Of a stretch of 64,000 nucleotides of DNA, positions 37,676 through 49,184 are shown piece by piece. The stretch is from Dioscorea cayenensis subsp. rotundata. Its lineage: Eukaryota > Streptophyta > Magnoliopsida > Dioscoreales > Dioscoreaceae. Each line of letters begins with the position of its first letter. Position 1 is the first letter of the stretch. Position numbers and translations under genes: made by a program. The notes below the pieces were generated by a model, which ran no database searches, was not told the DNA's origin, and saw nothing but the letters and a program-made list of their open reading frames with translations. The stretch covers positions 32,488,625 through 32,552,624 of the forward strand of contig NC_052490.1 in assembly GCF_009730915.1 (NCBI RefSeq). Reading direction: 5' to 3'.

Positions 37676-40600
37676 TCAAGCTTGTTTCATCTTCCATCTC
37701 TCCACAAGCATGGTCAACAGGGCCTCACACATTTCACTAGCATCAGCTTCAGACTGGTCCTTTCTCAGTGAGGAGCAAACCATCCATGCATGATCCAGCT
37801 TCCGGTCAGGTTTCACAACAACTGATCCCGGGACCTCAGCATCACAACGTGTAACAAGCCCATCACTAGCTTCACCGTACCGCAGCCATAGGTGCAATGC
37901 GCTGACTGCCATTGCGGCAGCTATAGGGATGACGACAGGCACCCTGCGGCCGGACTCAATCTCATCTTCAGAACAGAATTGTGGGAGTGGAAGCCATGGG
38001 AGCTCGGCATGTGCTATGTGAGACATTGTGGCTAGAACACTGGGGGCCGTGCTTGCTTCAGTGTGGAAGGAAATTAGAGGGAGCTGATCCGCGGGAAGAC
38101 TGTGTTTCTCAATGAAGTCCTTTCGCTTTTCGTATGTGAGATCTTCAAGTGCCCGCATGTCACCCTGCAGAATTCTCAAGATTATCGATGATGTTCTAAC
38201 TTCAACATAAGATTCATCATCATGCTGTGATCAACAAACTCTTCTATTGGACTGATTCTAAATTTTAAGAGAAAACCTTTATCAGTTTGCATATAATGAG
38301 CTCCATAATTCGCCGGGCTTCCTTGTCGGCAACCTGGCCTTCGCGAAGAATATCTGAAGCAATGGGACTGCCGCCATACGGGCTCTGAACTAATGCTAGA
38401 CCAGCAACCTTGTCTTTCAGGTCAGCCCAGTAAAGAGACAGTGCCGCAGCTGCATCAACTCCACCTTTGCTATGGCCAAGAAGCAATACTCGCTTTCCGG
38501 ATCCCCAGTATAGCTCCTCAATGTATTGCTTTAGTTCCCAAGCATTTTTCTCCACTGATGACTGAAGGGATTGAACATAAATATTCAGAAGTTTAGTGTG
38601 TAATGCCGTCAACCAATGTGGAATTATGAACGGTAATTTACATCAACATTTTAAGCAGATCATATCGAAACTTACCTCGCTATGAATCTTGGCAATATGG
38701 CAAGCAAGGCCCATCTTTGAAAAGAACTTCTTGGTATTAACGAAATATAGAGGACTATGGTTGCTAAATAGGCCTGTCAATCACCATTTGCAACAGGAAA
38801 TCAGTGTCCAAAACCAACCAAATGTTTGATATAAGGGAAAATGTTAACAAAGAAAAGAATCTCACCAGGAATCAATAAATAAATCAAAGTGTTAGGCAGA
38901 CAATGTTCACCATTTCTGAAATTCAGAGACAACACAACAACAAGAATCAATCTGGATGCCTATGAACCACCTCAACCATGACTTCTCTAGGGATGCCATT
39001 AATTTTTTTTGTTTTTACTGTTATACCAACAATAATAAAATCTACACCATTTATGCAAATATGAAAAATACCAATAAATAACCGAATAGAAGTGTCTAGT
39101 GTCAACTTTCTCCAAAATAAATAACCTTTATGTCAGTGCAATGAATATAGATGAAGTTTGGAATAACAATGGTAAGATAATTCAGTAAAGGGAGATAAAA
39201 AGATCACTCAGTTTTAGCTTTGTAAAGAGAGACTTTAAATTTTATCAGACTATCCATTTTCTGATCTAAGATATACCAGAATCAATAATAGAGTATGCAT
39301 TGAGGTCTTTAAATGGGTTAGTGTAATTCCACTTCACTTGCAAACAGAAAAGGGGCAGAAAGATCAATCTTGATGGGGTTCCTCTTCTGGGAAAAAAAAT
39401 ATAGATAAATCAACTTGACGAACAATAAAGGTATTATTTGCAATAAAGACCGACCTGATATCATGAAGAAGCTCCATGAATCTGATAGTACCATCCTCTG
39501 TTGGAGGCAATCCTTCAGTTCTCTGCAGCCACCCAATATCATGAGAAGACCCTTGTAGAGTTCGTCTCACACGACTTAGGAACCTAAGAATTAAGGAAAT
39601 GAAAGCAGATCATCAGGCTAGGCATTAATGAGAATAAGAAAACCATATTACATGGTCTCCATGTCCTAAGGGTTAAAAAATGGAAATGAATGAATGATGA
39701 AAATGCTGCTAAGAAATCATTTGTTTCAGGTTCACTGAAAGTTAAAACCTACTAAAAACAAAAATTACTCTGTTACCCTTGCACTTGTGTACAAATACAT
39801 TTGAAATAAGCACATGAAGTTCTCCAACAAGCTGACGTTAATCTCCTCCCCAGGTTTAGGAAATGACATGAGAGAGCAACCCTGCAGCAAGATTCATTTG
39901 TAAGAGCAACAGACAACATTTGAGTTGACTAAAAAAAGGTCAGGAAAGCAACAAGAAGGGCAATTGTTTTTGAAAGTGTTTAAGTCCACAACCTTCCATT
40001 ATCCCTCAGAACAAGTGCAACAGATTTAGTAATTCAATGCAAGAATGACCTAAGCTAGCTTGCAAGACTCAATGATTGGGTTAACATATGTAATGGATAC
40101 CCTAGATGCCAAATGTAGTATCTCAAACAAGATCACGATAGATGCTCACTAAAGAGTTAAAACAAATATATGAAAGTTTAGGAAAAACAGCTCAAGTCGA
40201 TAACAAGGGTGAGTTATGAGATGCCAAATGTAGTATCTCAAACAAGATCAAGATAGATGCTCACTAAAGAGTTAAAACAAATATATGAAAGTTTAGGAAA
40301 AACTGCTCAAGTCGATAACAAGGGTGAGTTATGAGATGCATAACAAAAAAAAAGGGTACTTTATTAGCGGTCAAATAATCAAGACAACTGACATTTTAGG
40401 CAAACAAGAATTTCTTCGATTGATTCTTTTCATTAGACTTATCTGATTCAAAATTTTAAAGAAGGACAAAAATGGTTGGTAGCTTGCTGCCTCGCTGCAA
40501 ATATGCAAGACTGACATAATGACCTGTTAATAATCTCTTGTTATAAAGTGTTTCAGTTTTCATTTTTGCGTTAATGAAGAGGAATTCAAACAAGAGGCAC

Positions 40601-41791
40601 TATGTTAAGGAGATTGCTCATTATCACACAAAAATAAATCACATACAAACTCCTAAATATCTTACAACAGAGTATGACAACCATACTTACTAAAAGATTA
40701 AAATTTTAGAACCAAGCAGCAGTATGCAAGGGAGGATTCCCATATTTGAGAAGAATTATACCCTTGTCTAATGAAGAAGCAAGTTGTCTCTATTGGTAAT
40801 ATATGAGAAATTTTGTTTACAAAAATGTTCTCCTTTTGGCTCTGCAACTCCCTCTCATGTTCAAGAAGCTTGGCTCTAGTATATGAGGACTTTGAAAGCA
40901 TTGGGCAATCAACAGCAGCCTGATAGATTGTCTGAAAATGCCTTCCATAGCATTGGGATGAAGAAACATTTGAATATTGTGAGTGCTTTTCAGCATCCCT
41001 GAACATAAGATTCTCTGCAATAAAAATAATGAACAAATATGATCAATTTAACATGTCGTGATAATGTACAGTAACAAAAAGAAACTCGATACAGGTTACA
41101 AGAAAGACACAATGGACTAGTAAAGAAAAGAAAAAAAGAACAAAAAAAGGAGAGAAAAATAAACTTTTTCTATTCTGAGATTGGCATGAACTGTTAACCA
41201 CCTTTCAGGTGGAAATAATAAGTTTCAGAATTATCTCTTCCGTAGCAAACATATATCTTTATAACTCTCCTAGGAATGAAAATCTGTCATTCTCATGCAA
41301 TGAAAATTAATAAATAGAGCCATAAATCCATGGAACTAAAAGAACTTGGAAAGCAGCGTAAACTAAACAATGCACAAAATTCCAAACCTCTCATTGCAGG
41401 ATGAAGGGAGGAGCTCAATCACAAACTGAATTATACACCAGTCCTCCAGATAAAATCAAGCACTAACTTAAATTACGAGAGATACTCACCAATAAAACGA
41501 ATGAAACTGCGACTAACATATGACGTCAAAGTAAGTATCTGAACCAATGAAAAATCCATAACTTCAACAAATACACTGCCACAGGCTTCACTTAAGAATT
41601 CACTTTGTACCTAGCAACATCCCACATTGTAAGATATTAATATTCCAGAGAAGAATACATAAATAGCATCAAACATTCACAAAATCATGCTTCAATAAAG
41701 CAGAAACAAATAAGTTAATTTTTTCATGATAAAATTCACTCACATCATAAGCGGCAGATGACAATTTCTCGTCTGAGCAAATCTTTTCCAT
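37676..41791 (-). CDS. Alpha/beta-hydrolase (lipase-like) of a plant family without assigned function
   Basis: Nine coding exons: 41791-41744, 41610-41490, 41014-40821, 39881-39799, 39583-39455, 38915-38866, 38773-38676, 38561-38277, 38164-37676; 498 residues, all phases consistent. The nucleophile elbow is LLLGHSKGG with S272; D437 in SDGLV and H461 in LDHAWM are the likely acid and histidine of the triad. LIYLLIPGLFSNHSP gives the oxyanion-side strand. The N-terminal 150 residues show no known domain, and no signal peptide is seen. The small first exon (16 codons) was found from its ATG, donor and the preceding acceptor at 41808. A leader exon appears to end near 42195 and contains an ATG (42262) that would open an overlapping upstream frame. 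Substrate unknown. Confidence 0.82.
40105..40334. repeat. 115-bp tandem duplication in a hydrolase intron
   Basis: Two adjacent copies, 40105-40219 and 40220-40334, differ at about two positions. They lie in the intron between the exons ending 40821 and starting 39881. Confidence 0.93.
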
Positions 41792-42324
41792 TTATATAAT
41801 CGACCCTGAAAACGAAATCAGAAATGATCAAAAACACTTCCTTTCAACCACAAGCCCACCAATCCCCAACCAAAAATCCAATCTTTCAATAGCAAAAGAA
41901 CATCAAAATCAAACTCCAACTCGAATCTACAAATCCCATCAACTCAATCAAACAGAAAACAAAGTAGCCACACAAACAATAACCACAAACCCGCAACTCT
42001 AGCATGCACATAACCTAGACAAACATCAAAAACCAATCAAATCCAAACAAAACAAACAAAACCAAGCATACAACCAGCTAGATGAGAAAAAAAAATTCAG
42101 TAAAGAGATTCTTGTAAGAAAATCCCAGAAATCAACAAGGATCAACACATATGTAGAGCAAGAAAGAATGAAAACCAAGGAGGTGATGACGAACCATGGA
42201 GACATGGAGACAAGGGTTGCTTCGGGACCGGAACCTGGGGATGGGCGAGAGGAGGAGAACATTGAAGAAAGAGAGAGAGAGAGAGAGGAGTTATCCAGTT
42301 CGGTCCACGGTCACACGTGAGATA

Positions 42325-43324
42325 NNNNNNNNNNNNNNNNNNNNNNNNNNNNNNNNNNNNNNNNNNNNNNNNNNNNNNNNNNNNNNNNNNNNNNNNNNNN
42401 NNNNNNNNNNNNNNNNNNNNNNNNNNNNNNNNNNNNNNNNNNNNNNNNNNNNNNNNNNNNNNNNNNNNNNNNNNNNNNNNNNNNNNNNNNNNNNNNNNNN
42501 NNNNNNNNNNNNNNNNNNNNNNNNNNNNNNNNNNNNNNNNNNNNNNNNNNNNNNNNNNNNNNNNNNNNNNNNNNNNNNNNNNNNNNNNNNNNNNNNNNNN
42601 NNNNNNNNNNNNNNNNNNNNNNNNNNNNNNNNNNNNNNNNNNNNNNNNNNNNNNNNNNNNNNNNNNNNNNNNNNNNNNNNNNNNNNNNNNNNNNNNNNNN
42701 NNNNNNNNNNNNNNNNNNNNNNNNNNNNNNNNNNNNNNNNNNNNNNNNNNNNNNNNNNNNNNNNNNNNNNNNNNNNNNNNNNNNNNNNNNNNNNNNNNNN
42801 NNNNNNNNNNNNNNNNNNNNNNNNNNNNNNNNNNNNNNNNNNNNNNNNNNNNNNNNNNNNNNNNNNNNNNNNNNNNNNNNNNNNNNNNNNNNNNNNNNNN
42901 NNNNNNNNNNNNNNNNNNNNNNNNNNNNNNNNNNNNNNNNNNNNNNNNNNNNNNNNNNNNNNNNNNNNNNNNNNNNNNNNNNNNNNNNNNNNNNNNNNNN
43001 NNNNNNNNNNNNNNNNNNNNNNNNNNNNNNNNNNNNNNNNNNNNNNNNNNNNNNNNNNNNNNNNNNNNNNNNNNNNNNNNNNNNNNNNNNNNNNNNNNNN
43101 NNNNNNNNNNNNNNNNNNNNNNNNNNNNNNNNNNNNNNNNNNNNNNNNNNNNNNNNNNNNNNNNNNNNNNNNNNNNNNNNNNNNNNNNNNNNNNNNNNNN
43201 NNNNNNNNNNNNNNNNNNNNNNNNNNNNNNNNNNNNNNNNNNNNNNNNNNNNNNNNNNNNNNNNNNNNNNNNNNNNNNNNNNNNNNNNNNNNNNNNNNNN
43301 NNNNNNNNNNNNNNNNNNNNNNNN
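42325..43324. other. Assembly gap (1000 N)
   Basis: Exactly 1000 N. It hides the promoter side of the hydrolase gene (-) and the start of the gene at 43325 (+). Confidence 0.99.
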
Positions 43325-43708
43325 AAAACTGAAGGAAAATTTTTGGACAGGGTGATGCTTCTGCTGAAACAGGCTCTCGAGAATGGAAGTGCGATCATAT
43401 TGGATGATGATTCGTTGGATGCTGACCTTGCCTTTGAAAGGTCTGTTGCTTTGGCCAAGACCGCTCCTCCTGGACCAACCTTCCGTTGCCGAAACAGGAA
43501 AACTGTAGTGAATAAAACTAAACATCAAGACCCTCTGACACAGAATGACGATAATCTAGAACCAGAAGTAGGCATTAGTATCTCTGAAAAGGATGACAGC
43601 AGAAAGAATTCCAGGAGGCAAAGAAGGGATGGCCTTGAGGGTGATTTTTCTGATGTTGTACAATATGGTAGCTTGAAAATAGATGAACTTGCAAAGCTAT
43701 TGGCTTAG
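43325..43708 (+). CDS. 3' part of an unidentified protein gene
   Basis: From the right edge of the gap an open frame of 127 codons ends in TAG at 43706-43708. It is protein-like: FLDRVMLLLKQALENGSAII, then an acidic stretch, LAKTAPPGPTFRCRNRK, a charged middle, and the end LKIDELAKLLA. I do not recognise the family. The start and any upstream exons are in the gap. Transcription is away from the hydrolase gene, so the two would be divergent if the gap is of modest size. Confidence 0.7.
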   Translation, partial: KTEGKFLDRVMLLLKQALENGSAIILDDDSLDADLAFERSVALAKTAPPGPTFRCRNRKTVVNKTKHQDPLTQNDDNLEPEVGISISEKDDSRKNSRRQRRDGLEGDFSDVVQYGSLKIDELAKLLA

Positions 43709-44100
43709 TGTTGGGCAAAAAGATGTCCCGGCTCACTTGAAGTGGTTTTCCTTTGCTGTATTTCGTCAAAAGGAACAGTTGGAAAAAATAAATGTGCATT
43801 CTTTGTCAATTCTACAAATCAAAGTTCTACTTCATGTCAGATTCATAGTATTCTAACTATTGGTGAAATTTCTTGTGTATGACGGCCGGAAAAGCAGAAT
43901 TGCAACCATTGTTTACTGAAAAATGGTACAACCATTCTGGAGAACAAGGACTGATATCTCCATTAACATTTAGAATAATTCATGATGGTATGTGTTCTCA
44001 ATATTACAAATGACAGATACACATAAATATGAATGTCATGCCATTGATGAACTTTCTCCCTGGCTTCTTTCTTTTGTTTACCATGTGCAGGCAAAAAGCT
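43709..44100. other. Spacer between convergent genes
   Basis: About 390 bp containing the 3' flanks of the plus-strand gene at 43325 and the minus-strand sugar carrier. Nothing else was seen. Confidence 0.6.
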
Positions 44101-46298
44101 TTAAATACTAGTTGAACCTTTGCCAACTTCGTTAGACCTGGACCTGCCCACAATCTTCTTCCAAAACCAATGCTCCTCCCATAGCTGATATATCTCCTCG
44201 ATCGGTACCTGCTTTGTCTCCGGGAGTAAGAAGATGATGAATGTCGACATGATCACGATCAAACCAGCGAAAAGAAGAAATACACCATATTTGAGGCCAC
44301 AAAGTGCGGCAACAAAGAACTGAGCAACTGCTGCAGTGAAGAAGAGGTTATTGCAAACAACGATGCTCTGACCTGCCGATCGAGTTTCCAGGGGGAAGAG
44401 CTCACTGGGAACTAACCAACCAAGAGGCCCCCACGACCAGCCGTAGGCCACCACAAATGTACAAATTGCGAACACTAGGAGACCTGCAATATTCTTGGGG
44501 AGCTCCTTTCCGTGACCGAATTCTTTTGCCAAAGTAATTGCCACAATCAACTGTCAATAACAGCGTATAGTTACAACACACTTTTGATCTTCTTTGCATG
44601 TGCAATTATAATAATAACTGATGGTTAACTTGTCATAGTTTCAGAATGCTTACCATGGAGATGATCATCTGAATACCGGCCTCAATAAAGAAAAACCTCC
44701 TTCCCAGTCTATCCACTAGTGACATGGAAACAAGAGCACCAACAACAAGCATTGAGCTAGTTATAATGGATGAATATAGGGACGCACCCGAGCCAAAGCC
44801 CAAGCTCTGAAAGATGACGGGCGAGTAGAAGAGAATGGAGTTCATGCCAGTGAGCTGCTGAAAAGCAGGAATGCCAAGAGCTCCAATCACAAGCTGAGGC
44901 CGGTTTTTTCGCTTGAGAAGGTTTCTGAACGGGTGTTTCACTGCTTGCGCTGCCTCACTCGCCTCCACTAAGTCTTTAAACTCATCTTCGATCTTGTCAG
45001 TGCCCCTTACTCTTTCTAGCACTCTTCTAGCCTCATCGAGTTTGCCTTGTTCAACGAGGCTGTTCGGGGTTTCAGGGAGAAAGAGAGCTCCTATAAACAT
45101 TAGACCGGCAGGAAGCATGGCCAAGCCTAGAGATAGTCTCCATCCCCATGGGTGGAGCTTCTCAGTGAAGTAGTTGATAATGTCGGCAACCAAGATTCCA
45201 AGACAAGTGGTTAGTTGGAATAGCTGGTTAACTGCACCTCTGATCTTGGCCGGAGCAATCTCTGAAAGATAAAGCGGAACCGCCTGCATTCAACAATGCA
45301 TGTCACTGATAGAACCAACTGTTTCTCAACATTCTAAATATTAGTATGAAGTATCTGTTGGGAGGAACATACTCAAGAATTATAATTGGCTTAAAACTAT
45401 GATACAGCAAACTCCATAAGCCTTTACAGGATTCATAGAGGATATCAATACAAATAACACATATACCTGATTACCAAATCCAATGCCGAAGCCGAGGAGG
45501 ATTCTGCCGACAATCAACATAGCTATGTTTATAGATGCAGCATTGACAGCACCTCCAAGAAAGAAGCTGACCGCGCCGACCATGATACTCATTCTCCTTC
45601 CATACTTCCGGGTCACCGGTGAGGCTGCAAAGGTGGAAAGGAGGCCGGCAAAATAGAGTGAAGATGTGAAGAGGGTGAGCAGCTGATTGTCGTATTTGCA
45701 GTAATCCGTCTCGCCAAGGTGTTCTTGCTTTCTCCGGTATACACTCGGAAAGAAATGCAACAGGAAATCATCCATGGAGGTCACACCCCCTGCAATTTCA
45801 TGTTAACATTTAAAATTTGACCCAAATGTTCTCCTTGTCCTTGAGGTTTCATGTGCTTCAGATTTGAACAATTTCAGTGATGATTGGTATGAATCAAAGT
45901 TTCAAACTAGAACTAAGATAAGAAGAAAACTGTATGATTCCAGCAATCTTTGCAAACATAATTAATCACACAACAAGCTAAACAATCAAACATAAAAAGA
46001 GCAATTTGTTTTTTCCACTGAAATAATCAACATAGCATAAAAGAACAATATTTACAACAAAATCACACAGTAAGCAAGACAATCAAACAGAAAAGAACAA
46101 TCAATCATTTCAATTGAAAATCCTGAGAAATGAGGAAACAAAGTCTACAAAGAGCTCACCTGAAACACCAAGGTCATACCCAAAGAGAGAACCTCCAAGA
46201 GAACCAATCAAGCAAGCCAGTATGAAATACCCAGTAATCCTCCCTTCATAATGCTCCACTCTCTTCCCAGTAGCTCCTCCAACAAACCCTCCCGCCAT
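44101..46298 (-). CDS. STP14: Monosaccharide/H+ symporter, STP14-like
   Basis: Four exons: 46298-46160, 45789-45467, 45283-44654, 44550-44101; 513 residues, the usual STP length. It is a twelve-helix MFS sugar porter of the plasma membrane. Visible marks are GGSLFGYDLGVSGGVTSMDD in helix 1, YGRR in loop 2-3, VPLYLSEIAPAKIRG, the sugar-binding QLTGMNSILFYSP of helix 7, VDRLGRR, GWSWGPLGWLVPSE and PLETRSAGQS in helix 10, and LLPETKQVPIEEIY after helix 12. The Cys pair of the lid domain is represented by DYCKYDN. PSVYRRKQEHLGETDYCKYD and APAKIRG resemble STP14, a galactose carrier in Arabidopsis, more than the hexose carriers STP1-13; the galactose preference is inference. ATG at 46298 is the first in frame. 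Confidence 0.92.
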
Positions 46299-46316
46299 TG
46301 CTTCCAAACTCCAACC

Positions 46317-46388
46317 CTCTCTCTAGTCTCTAGTCTCTAGTCTCTAGTTTCTAGTTTCTAGTTTCTAGTTTCTAGTTTCTAGTTTCTA
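46317..46388. repeat. Heptanucleotide repeat (TCTCTAG)n-(TTTCTAG)n in STP14 leader
   Basis: About ten 7-bp units. The first four are TCTCTAG and the following six are TTTCTAG, so one substitution spread through a block. It starts 19 bases upstream of the STP14 start codon. Confidence 0.94.
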
Positions 46389-47289
46389 CCCTCCAGGCTT
46401 TCTCAAAGAAAGACAAGTAAGAGTCAACCAAATGACTTCACAAACTCTCTAAGTATACAATCTTAGCATCATAATAAATTACAGACACTGTTCTGGATAT
46501 CACTAATTTATGGAATGCACTCATTACTTTAAATCAAGACATAAAATTATCCACCTTAAGTATAAATAAATAAATAAATAAATAAGAAAGAAAAGTATCA
46601 AACAAAAATATATATTATAAATTAAAAAAAAAGAGAGATAGAGGGATATTACAAATAGAAACTTTGACTGAAGCAGACAAAGAGAGTTAGATGTTCAGAT
46701 TTAGATAAAGTTCAAATTTACATATGAATGCAGTCAGTGTTTTTTAATATCTTATAATTTTTAAATAATTTGTTCCATTTTTCTGTTATTTTTGGGATAT
46801 AAAATATGTCCACTATTTCTTGTTTAAATGTCAAATTGTCATAGAAGTATATTACTGTAATATTCTATGTATAGCTGGGGTAGAACCGTAGAAGTATATT
46901 AATGAAGATTTATATACACGTTAATCTTTTCCTAAAGGGGGGGAGGGGGTATATATGTCCTATTATTTGACAGTCATCTTCCATTTCTTGTTTGTGATCT
47001 TTCATTTTCTATTTATTTATTTATTTATTGAGAAATATGGCCACCGATAGGATTTAACCCTTGGATTTTAACTTTTTTAAGTTTATAGGAAATGGAATAC
47101 CACGAACCTTATGGGCTCAACTTGAAAAATAGCACATGCATAAGTGCTGAGCTGGGTCAAAATCCTTTATCTTTTGGGCAATATGTTGGCCCAAGTACTG
47201 CTCATTGAAATTTTATTAGCCCCACATCCAGACTAACCAGCTCAAAAATTAATTAAAATTTTTTTTAGAGCTTTAAATTAATGAGCTGA

Positions 47290-47657
47290 GCCTAACTTGT
47301 TCATGTTCAAGCTTGATTTACCACTATTTAACCAAGCTTGAGCTGAGCTCAAGCTTACTTCAACTGAGCCTAAGTTGAACGTGCTTGAGCTTGCTTCAAT
47401 CAAGTCCAAGCCAAGGTTCAGCCTACTTTGAGCTTTATTAAATTTTAAAGCTCAAGATCTTGTTGCTAGTTAAGCCTTACTTGTTCACGTTCAAGCTTGA
47501 TTTACCACTATTTAACCAAGCTTGAGCTGAGCTCAAGCTTACTTCAATTGAGCCCATGTTGAGGTTGAGCTTACTTCAATCAAGTCCAAGCCAAGCTTCA
47601 ACCTATTTTGAGCTTTATGAAATTTCAAAGCTCAAGATCTTGTTGCTAGCTCGATAA
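47290..47657. repeat. 184-bp tandem duplication rich in AGCTTGAGC-type words
   Basis: The phrase beginning ACTTGTTCA.GTTCAAGCTT at 47295 recurs at 47479, and homology continues through TGAGCTCAAGCTTACTTCAA to CTCAAGATCTTGTTGCTAG in both copies. Divergence is roughly 10 percent by eye. Confidence 0.88.
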
Positions 47658-48607
47658 AGCTTAGTCATATTTTTCATAAATAATACGTTATTATTATTAT
47701 TATTATCATTATTATTATTAATTGTATTGTTTTAAAATAATATTAAAACCTTATTATAATAAAAATTAGAAATTAATCTTATTTTTTCTTTAACTTTATA
47801 CTAGCAGGATGTGTAATATTTTTGTAATATATTATTATAAATGATCCCATAAACGATCATGTTAATAATAAACCCATATTAATGTTACTATAAATGGTCT
47901 CTTCAAATGATTTATATAAATGAGTTTATTAAAGATACCTATATATATATATATATATAATTATACTAAAAAATTTTACTAATATAAGTCTCTATAAGTC
48001 TTATAAATGAACTTATTAATAATGTAATAAATAAGCCTTTTAATACTTCTTATACACAAACTTTCAATAATACTATTAATGAGTTGCTCACAATCCTTAA
48101 TGAGGTGAGCTTGGGGTTGTTCAAACTCGACTCTTTGACTTTATGAGCTTAGAAATTAAGCTTAGAAATTATTTGTTTACAAGCTGCCATAGGCCTCAAT
48201 AAGCCAAGTCTTCTAGCTTTTAATGAACAAATTGATTATTCTAAAAAATAGTACAAGTAATTAAATAAAACCAAACAAATATAGTATAGGTAACATACAT
48301 GGTTCAAATTAGTACTACACAAACAAGTATTTATCTGGGGTCTTGCATGACCTAAGCTTATCCCAAAATTCAATTGGGCCTGCATATTTAAGGCTTACCA
48401 ACACTTTGGGCCATCTTCTTAAGTCCATATTTTGTTGTTTAGATTGGCTAGGGCCAGGTTATGGGCCTCCCTATTAGTCTTATTTATAAAAGTTTTAACT
48501 GTTTTTCATCTTTAATAAAGTTGGAATTTAACAAATTTTATTGATATTTATATATCTGTGTGATTATCACCCTCCTTAAATCTCATTATCTCAAAAATTA
48601 AAAGAGT

Positions 48608-49165
48608 TTTTTTTAATATAAATGAATTCAAGAGAAATTATTACACACACACACATACACATATATATATGCATATTAATTTTATTTTATTTTGGTCATA
48701 AACAAAATACGTGTAAAATGAGAATTTTTGTAATTAGAAATCAAGGAGAATACATGTCCCACCTCACATCTTGTTATCCACCAACCAGCTGAGCATGACT
48801 GCTCATTTTTCCAAATTTTTTTTTCCACTATATAAATCATCAATCATGTCTTTCAAGCAAATATGACAAATTAAACATTCATAGTACATAATTTAAGAGT
48901 TTTTTTAAATATATGTATATGTATATATAAATAATATAATGAATTCAAGAAAAATCACTGGTGCGCTTATATATATATATAATTTTATTTTTGTTTGGGT
49001 ATAAACCAAATACATGTAAAATGAGAATTTTTCACCTTGTTATCCACCAACCGAGCATATGAGTCATGATCACTGTTATTTCAGTATTCTCAAATACTAA
49101 TGTTGATTAATTATGTCTTTCAAGCCACTGTGACATATTAATCATTCATAGTACAACTTACAACG
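48608..49165. repeat. Degenerate local duplication next to the GDSL gene
   Basis: The segment 48608-48890 recurs at about 48918-49165: both hold AATGAATTCAAGA, then ACATGTAAAATGAGAATTTT (ACGTGTAAAATG in the first copy), CTTGTTATCCACCAACC and a TGTCTTTCAAGC...CATTCATAGTACA end. The copies differ by many indels. Confidence 0.75.
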
Positions 49166-49184
49166 CTTATTAAGATCATTCTCA

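Larger units (their letters stand above)
46389..49184. other. Intergenic upstream of STP14
   Basis: AT-rich with TTTA, TTA and TA microsatellites (47689-47717, 47940-47960), a 184-bp tandem duplication and a degenerate local duplication (both listed). No gene was seen. Confidence 0.55.

Noticed and set aside
47290-47657. Protein-coding origin of the AGCTTGAGC repeat
   Set aside because: No open frame spans a unit and stops occur in all frames.
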